Positions 59,823 to 64,000 of a DNA stretch of 64,000 bases are shown in pieces. The stretch lies in contig NZ_LR743507.1 in the NCBI RefSeq assembly GCF_902712855.1, positions 1,598,001 to 1,662,000 of the forward strand, given 5' to 3'. The DNA comes from Variovorax paradoxus. Its GTDB lineage: Bacteria > Pseudomonadota > Gammaproteobacteria > Burkholderiales > Burkholderiaceae_C. The position numbers and the translations under genes were made by a program. Positions within the stretch are counted from its first letter, which is position 1, and each line of letters opens with the position of its first letter. The notes under the pieces are model-generated. The model was not told where the DNA came from, made no database searches, and was given only the letters and a program-made list of their open reading frames with translations.

Positions 59823-61895
59823 GTGAATGTAGTCGAGTCCTCCGCGCAGCAGCAACTGGACGAAGCGCAGGCCCTGCTCGAGAGCCTGCAGCATCCGGGC
59901 GAGCGCGCCGCCGCGAGCCTGCGCCGCGCCGAGCTGCTGAACGACCTCGGTCGCCGCGCCGAAGCGCTGGCCGCCTGCAGCCGCATCATCGAGGAGTTCG
60001 GCGGCATGCCCGAGACCGCGGTGGTGGTGCCCTGTTGCCAGGCGCTGCGCCTGCTCGCGCACATGCTGCGCCAGCTGCACCGGCCGGCCGATGCGCTCGC
60101 AACGCTCGATCGCCTGGTCGCCGCGCACGGCCAGCGCAGCGAGCCGGAGATCCGCGAGCACATCGCGCAGGCGCTCTACCAGCGCACGTGGCTCATCGAC
60201 GAACCGGCAGCGCGCTGCGAGGCGTGCGACTTCATGAGCGAATTGCTCGATGCCCGGGCCGATGCCGCATTCGACGCATGGCGCTTGGACGCGCGCCTGC
60301 TGAAGGCCGAGCTCGAACACCACCGCGGCCTGCCGCAGGACGCGCTTGCCACGCTCGATGCCGCCATCGAGCGCTTCGACGCCGGCACCGACCCGGCCGT
60401 GGTGCTGCGCGTGGCACGCGCGCGGCTGGCCTCGGTGGCGAACCTGCGAGAGCTGGCACAGCACACGCAGGCCCAGGTGCTGTGCCTGCAGGTGGCCGAC
60501 CAGATCGAGGCCGGCCTCGCCGATGCCGCGCCCGAACTCCGGCTGGAGGGCGTGCGTGCGCTGACGCTGTTCTTCGACGGCCTCGGCCTCGACGAGCAGG
60601 CGCGCCGCGCCGAGCTGGTGGGCTGGCTGCTCGAGCGCTACGGCCGCGACGCCTCGTCGCAGGTGCGCCGCATGGCAATGGTGCGTGCCTACGACTGGGC
60701 CGTCGGGCTGCGCGACCAGGGCGACGGCGAGGCCGCACTCGCGGCCTGCGACCGGACGCTGGTCACCTTCGCGCGCGACACCGATGCCGTGGTGCAGCGC
60801 ACCGTGGCGAGCACGCTGCTCAACAAGGGCTACGTGCTGCTCGAACAGCTCGGGCGTACCGACGAGGCGCTCGGCGTGTACGAGAAGCTCATGAACACGC
60901 TGCGCGATGCCGTGGCGCCCGAACTGCAGGACATGCTGGCCAAGGCCACCGCAGGCCGGCAGTCCTGCCTGAAACGCCTGCGCAAGGCCGGACCGGCCGA
61001 TGCGGGCGAACTTCCGCCCGCCCTGCGCGACGAGGTGCGCGACAAGGTCAAGGAAGGCCGCAGGCACGGCGACGCGGGCGAGTCGCTCGAAGCCATTGCA
61101 CTGTTCGACGAGGTGCTCGCGGCGCATGCCGCGTCGACGCATCCCGAACTGCGCCGCCAGTGCGCGCGGGCGCTGGTGCACAAGACCTTCTGCCTCGTGG
61201 CGCTCGAGCGCTTCGACGAGGTGATCGCGGCTGCCGATGCGATGGATGCGCGCTACGGCGCGGACGCGTCCACCGAGATGCAGGAGCAGGTCGCGCTGAG
61301 CCTTCAATACAAGAGCACCGCGCTCGACCGCCTCGGCCGCCCTGACGAAGAGATGCGCGTGCACGACCAGATCGTGGCGCGCTGGGGCAACTCCGAGCTG
61401 CCCGACCTGCGCGGGCGCGTCGCTGGCGCGCTGTTCCGCAAGGGGGCCGCCCTGCGCCAGGCCGGCCGGCTGGCCGAGGCCGTGGCCAGCTACGACGAGG
61501 CGATCACGCGCACGGCCGCGGCCAGGGAGAACGTGCTGCAACTGTGGGCGGCCAAGGCGATGATCAACAAGGCCAAGGCGCTCGACAAGATGGGCGACCC
61601 GGCCGGCCAGGCCAAGGCTTACCGCCTGCTCATCGCGCGCTTCGGCGAGTCCGGCGATGCCGCCTTGCGCGAACGCGTCGCCAACGCCTGCGAATGGCTG
61701 GCCGAGGCCGAGGGCCGGCAGGGCAGGGTCGAAGCGCAGCGCGCGGTGCTCGAGCAGGCGCTCGGCCGCTTCGGCACCGCGCTTTCGGCCGACCAGCGCA
61801 CGCGCCTCATGCGCGAATTGCAGGCACTGAAGGCGAAGGCGCTCGGCCGCAAGGCAAAGCAGGCCTTCGATCGCGTGGTGCGACGCAAGGCCTGA
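59823..61895 (+). CDS. TPR-repeat protein (690 aa)
   Basis: Large soluble all-helical protein from a GTG at 59823. Repeats of about 35-50 residues share the pattern G[RD]xxEAxxxYDxxI: GRRAEALAACSRIIEEFGG, HRPADALATLDRLVAAHG, GRTDEALGVYEKLMNTL, GDAGESLEAIALFDEVLAAH and GRLAEAVASYDEAITR. There is no signal peptide, membrane helix or catalytic domain. It is likely a cytoplasmic scaffold; the partner is unknown. The 98-bp repeat array follows 53 bp after the stop. Confidence 0.75.
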   Translation: MNVVESSAQQQLDEAQALLESLQHPGERAAASLRRAELLNDLGRRAEALAACSRIIEEFGGMPETAVVVPCCQALRLLAHMLRQLHRPADALATLDRLVAAHGQRSEPEIREHIAQALYQRTWLIDEPAARCEACDFMSELLDARADAAFDAWRLDARLLKAELEHHRGLPQDALATLDAAIERFDAGTDPAVVLRVARARLASVANLRELAQHTQAQVLCLQVADQIEAGLADAAPELRLEGVRALTLFFDGLGLDEQARRAELVGWLLERYGRDASSQVRRMAMVRAYDWAVGLRDQGDGEAALAACDRTLVTFARDTDAVVQRTVASTLLNKGYVLLEQLGRTDEALGVYEKLMNTLRDAVAPELQDMLAKATAGRQSCLKRLRKAGPADAGELPPALRDEVRDKVKEGRRHGDAGESLEAIALFDEVLAAHAASTHPELRRQCARALVHKTFCLVALERFDEVIAAADAMDARYGADASTEMQEQVALSLQYKSTALDRLGRPDEEMRVHDQIVARWGNSELPDLRGRVAGALFRKGAALRQAGRLAEAVASYDEAITRTAAARENVLQLWAAKAMINKAKALDKMGDPAGQAKAYRLLIARFGESGDAALRERVANACEWLAEAEGRQGRVEAQRAVLEQALGRFGTALSADQRTRLMRELQALKAKALGRKAKQAFDRVVRRKA

Positions 61896-61948
61896 GGCTC
61901 ACCGATCTCCGAAACACGGCACCCCACAGCCGTGCCTCCGGAACCCTT

Positions 61949-62341
61949 CCAGGAATACCGCGGAACCGGCTCCGCCGGGCCGCAGGTGTTGCCCCCGGCG
62001 AGGGGGAAGGAGTAGCGACACGAAGTGCGCGAAGCCTGGGGGTGAGCCAGGAACACCGCGGAACCGGCTTCGCCGGGCCGCAGGTGTTGCCCCCGGCGAG
62101 GGGGAAGGAGAAGCGACACGAAGTGCGCGAAGCCTGGGGGTGTACCAGGAACACCGCGGAACCGGCTTTGCCGGGCCGCAGGTGTTGCCTCCGGCGAGGG
62201 GGAAGGAGTAGCGACACGAAGTGCGCGCAGCCTGGGGGTGTGCCAGGAATACCGCGGAACCGGCTCCGCCGGGCCGCAGGTGTTGCCCCCGGCGAGGGGG
62301 AAGGAGAAGCGACACGAAGTGCGCGCATCCTGGGGGTGTAC
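61949..62341. repeat. Perfectly spaced 4 x 98-bp palindromic repeat array
   Basis: Units start at 61949, 62047, 62145 and 62243, each beginning CCAGGAA. Each holds CGCGGAACCGGCT, a CCGG stem, GGTGTTGCCCCCGGCGAGGG and the conserved GCGACACGAAGTGCGCG. Copies differ at only a few positions. The array fills the space between the convergent TPR and cdsA-like genes; there is no gene in 61896-62346. Single copies in the opposite orientation occur at 51058 and 57117, and a degenerate one is near 63390. Confidence 0.92.
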
Positions 62342-62346
62342 CTAGT

Positions 62347-63336
62347 TCATGCGTTGAAGTACCACCGGATCGAGTGGAAGAAGATCGGCGCAGCGAAGCA
62401 CAGGGCATCGACGCGGTCGAGCAGGCCGTTGGCACCCGTCACGCCCACGCCCTTCTTGCCCCAGTTCGGAATGCCGCGGTCGCGCTTGAGCGCCTTCATC
62501 ACCAGGTGCCCCATCGAGCCCGCGATGCAGGCGATGACCGACACCGCGAGCGCCTGGCCGAACTTGAACGGCGTGATGAACGAGAACAGCGCGCCCACCA
62601 GGCTCGCCACGACGATGCCGATGCCCCAGCTGGTCCAGTTGAAGCTGCGGCTCACGTTGGGCGCGAAGGGTGCGCGCTGCATGCGCCGCGAGATCAGGTG
62701 CTGCACCAGGACCGAGGTCTGCACCACGAACACCAGGAAGAAGACGAGGAAGGCGCTCTTGCCCTCGTAGCCCGGAAAGCTCAGCAGCAGCAACGCCGGC
62801 ACGTGGCTCATGCCGTAGACGCAGACCATGATCCCCCACTGCAGCTTGGCGTTGCGCTCGAGGAAGTGGCTCGGGTCGTTGGCCAGCGCACTGGCCACCG
62901 GGATTGCGAGGAACACGTACACCGGGATGAACACGGTGAACAGGTCGAAGCGCGCGGTCGCCACCAGCCAGAACTGGATCGGCAGCACCACGAAGAACGC
63001 GAGGATCAGGCTGCGGTGGTCGCCGCGCCGCGTGGGCGAGAGCGTGATGAACTCGCGCAGCGCGAAGAAGGCGATGAGCGCGAACAGCACCGTGGCCACG
63101 GTCTCGCCGAGGGCCCAGCCGATCCAGAAGACCACCACCATGAACCAGGTCGTGCCCAGCAGCGCGCGGAAGTGCGCCAGCTCGGCCTGCCAGGCTGCAT
63201 CGTGCACCGGGTTGCGGCGTTCCCTGAAGCTCAGGAAGAAGGCGGTGGTGCTCACGATCACGAGCACGCCGAAGACGATGAGGAAGAGCGCCGCGACCTG
63301 CTGGGTCGGACTGAGGTTGCGCAGGAACTGGTTCAT
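62347..63336 (-). CDS. Phosphatidate cytidylyltransferase-like protein (CdsA family)
   Basis: 329 residues with about eight membrane helices. The C-terminal part carries the family signature in recognisable form: MGHLVMKALKRDRGIPNWG, then GANGLLDRVDALCFAAP (K-R-D and the DRxD metal site). It makes CDP-diacylglycerol from phosphatidate and CTP at the inner membrane. It is downstream of the PlsC-like gene on the same strand (86-bp gap), so the two successive steps of phospholipid synthesis are encoded together. The N-terminus WFMVVVFWIGWALGE fits the YnbB-like long form. Confidence 0.87.
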   Translation of the reverse strand: MNQFLRNLSPTQQVAALFLIVFGVLVIVSTTAFFLSFRERRNPVHDAAWQAELAHFRALLGTTWFMVVVFWIGWALGETVATVLFALIAFFALREFITLSPTRRGDHRSLILAFFVVLPIQFWLVATARFDLFTVFIPVYVFLAIPVASALANDPSHFLERNAKLQWGIMVCVYGMSHVPALLLLSFPGYEGKSAFLVFFLVFVVQTSVLVQHLISRRMQRAPFAPNVSRSFNWTSWGIGIVVASLVGALFSFITPFKFGQALAVSVIACIAGSMGHLVMKALKRDRGIPNWGKKGVGVTGANGLLDRVDALCFAAPIFFHSIRWYFNA

Positions 63337-63422
63337 GTCAGGCTTCCCGCCGGGCAGCCCGAAGGGAGGCCTGCGTCCCCCCGGGAGCCAGCGATACACG
63401 AAGTGATGAGCGTGGGGGCATT

Positions 63423-64000
63423 TCAGACGTCGCGCAATGCGATCACGGCGGCGCGCGCACGGTCGAGAAAAGGGCGGCGCTCCTCGCCTTCCTCGACGCG
63501 GATCGGCGCGCCGAAGGTCACGGAGCAGAGGATGGGCACCGGCACGATCTCGCCCTTGGGCATGACGCGCTGCACGTTGTCGATCCAGGCCGGGACCAGC
63601 ACGACATCGGGGAACATGGTGGCCAGCGCATAGAGGCCCGACTTGAACTTCTGCGGCTCGCCGGTGTGGCCGCGCGTGCCTTCGGGAAAGATGATGATCG
63701 AGTCGCCGCTGCGCAGCGCGTCGACGAGCGGTGCAAGCGGGTCGGAAGCGGGGGGCGACGCGTCGGCGGGTGCTTCGGGTCCCAAGGAATCCGGCGCGGT
63801 GGGCGGCGGCGGGGCAGGGGGGTCAGGGAGATCGAGACGGCCCTGCGCTTCCGGCACCGCGTCGACAACGGCGGGTGAAGGCACGGGCATCGGTTGCAGC
63901 AGAGGCTCCATCGTGGGCTCGATGCGCCCGGCCTGCGGCAACGGTGCTTCCGATGCAGCCTGCACGGGTTCGATGCCGGCGGTTGCGGCAGCAGGGGCTG
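63423..64000 (-). CDS. 1-acyl-glycerol-3-phosphate acyltransferase-like protein (PlsC family), partial, with a Pro/Ala-rich insertion
   Basis: The frame is open across the right edge, so the N-terminus with the HX4D motif is outside the window. Visible from the edge is a Pro/Ala-rich low-complexity segment of roughly 95 residues (LPDPPAPPPPTAPDSLG), then LVDALRSGDSIIIFPEGTRG (motif III) and FKSGLYALATMFPDVVLVPAW (motif IV). The C-terminus ends IALRDV. Family members lack such an insert between motifs II and III. A GTG at 63965 could look like a start, but motif III alone cannot form an enzyme. It precedes the cdsA-like gene. Confidence 0.8.
   Translation of the reverse strand, partial: APAAATAGIEPVQAASEAPLPQAGRIEPTMEPLLQPMPVPSPAVVDAVPEAQGRLDLPDPPAPPPPTAPDSLGPEAPADASPPASDPLAPLVDALRSGDSIIIFPEGTRGHTGEPQKFKSGLYALATMFPDVVLVPAWIDNVQRVMPKGEIVPVPILCSVTFGAPIRVEEGEERRPFLDRARAAVIALRDV

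Noticed and set aside
61949..62341. Evenly spaced repeat array as a CRISPR locus
   Set aside because: The units are 98 bp with no unique spacers between short repeats, and no cas genes are near; the same sequence occurs singly elsewhere. The 302-bp array fails for the same reason.

Overview
The window is a high-GC bacterial chromosome segment. Its complete division and cell-wall (dcw) cluster runs in the order mraZ-rsmH-ftsL-ftsI-murE-murF-mraY-murD-ftsW-murG-murC-ddlB-ftsQ-ftsA-ftsZ-lpxC, with hslVU just upstream. Together with a dapF-DUF484-xerC operon, a DksA that has lost its zinc cysteines and many GC-rich palindromic intergenic repeats, this points to a betaproteobacterium of the Comamonadaceae, probably Variovorax or a close relative. 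The genus is an inference from gene order and protein flavour, not from a database search.

Layout. 1-6.5 kb: the end of a DMT-family exporter, then a FadR-type GntR regulator divergent from a five-gene uptake/deamination cluster (DUF3311, SSS symporter, cytosine-deaminase-like amidohydrolase, CynX-like MFS, nucleoside deaminase). Two FadR-like operator boxes lie in the divergent gap. 6.5-15.6 kb: ordinary accessory metabolism and transport (a secreted alpha/beta hydrolase, a tautomerase, an unusual SDR with its LysR neighbour, MFS transporters, an aldo-keto reductase, small SnoaL-like and MoaF-like proteins). 15.65-18.55 kb: a strikingly AT-rich single-gene island coding a TIR / STAND-like NTPase / TPR protein, very probably an anti-phage defence gene, with an apparent frameshift at the start of its TIR domain. 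18.55-20.6 kb: a hairpin-rich probably non-coding stretch, small orphan genes and an Imm21-like immunity gene. 20.7-22.7 kb: a DUF3455 lipoprotein-like gene, an ECF sigma factor and its anti-sigma factor; the first and last appear frameshifted. 22.7-23.9 kb: almost four tandem copies of a ~302-bp palindromic repeat. 23.9-38.4 kb: housekeeping genes (DsbA-like isomerase, HEAT-repeat protein, dapF/DUF484/DUF218/xerC, RlmI-like methyltransferase, COG0523 metallochaperone, DUF945, dksA-like, a STAS-like protein, hslVU). 38.5-58.5 kb: the dcw cluster. 58.6-64 kb: a small hypothetical protein, ruvC, a TPR protein, a perfect 4 x 98-bp repeat array, a cdsA-like gene and a partial plsC-like gene.

How the genes work together. 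The dcw block is one long co-directional series with many stop/start overlaps. It makes lipid II precursors (MurC-F, Ddl, MraY, MurG), the septal synthase pair (FtsW/FtsI) and the Z-ring (FtsA/FtsZ), headed by MraZ with a visible 10-bp-spaced operator. Three breaks in that compact series carry palindromic elements: ftsW-murG, murG-murC and ftsZ-lpxC. MurD and the PlsC-like acyltransferase both carry long Pro/Ala/Glu-rich insertions inside otherwise conserved enzyme folds.

The most interesting signals are the TIR-STAND-TPR island and its frameshift, the ~235-residue disordered insertion in MurD, the two families of extragenic palindromic repeats (tandem and dispersed), and a Shine-Dalgarno sequence buried in a perfect hairpin in front of an AraJ-type efflux gene.
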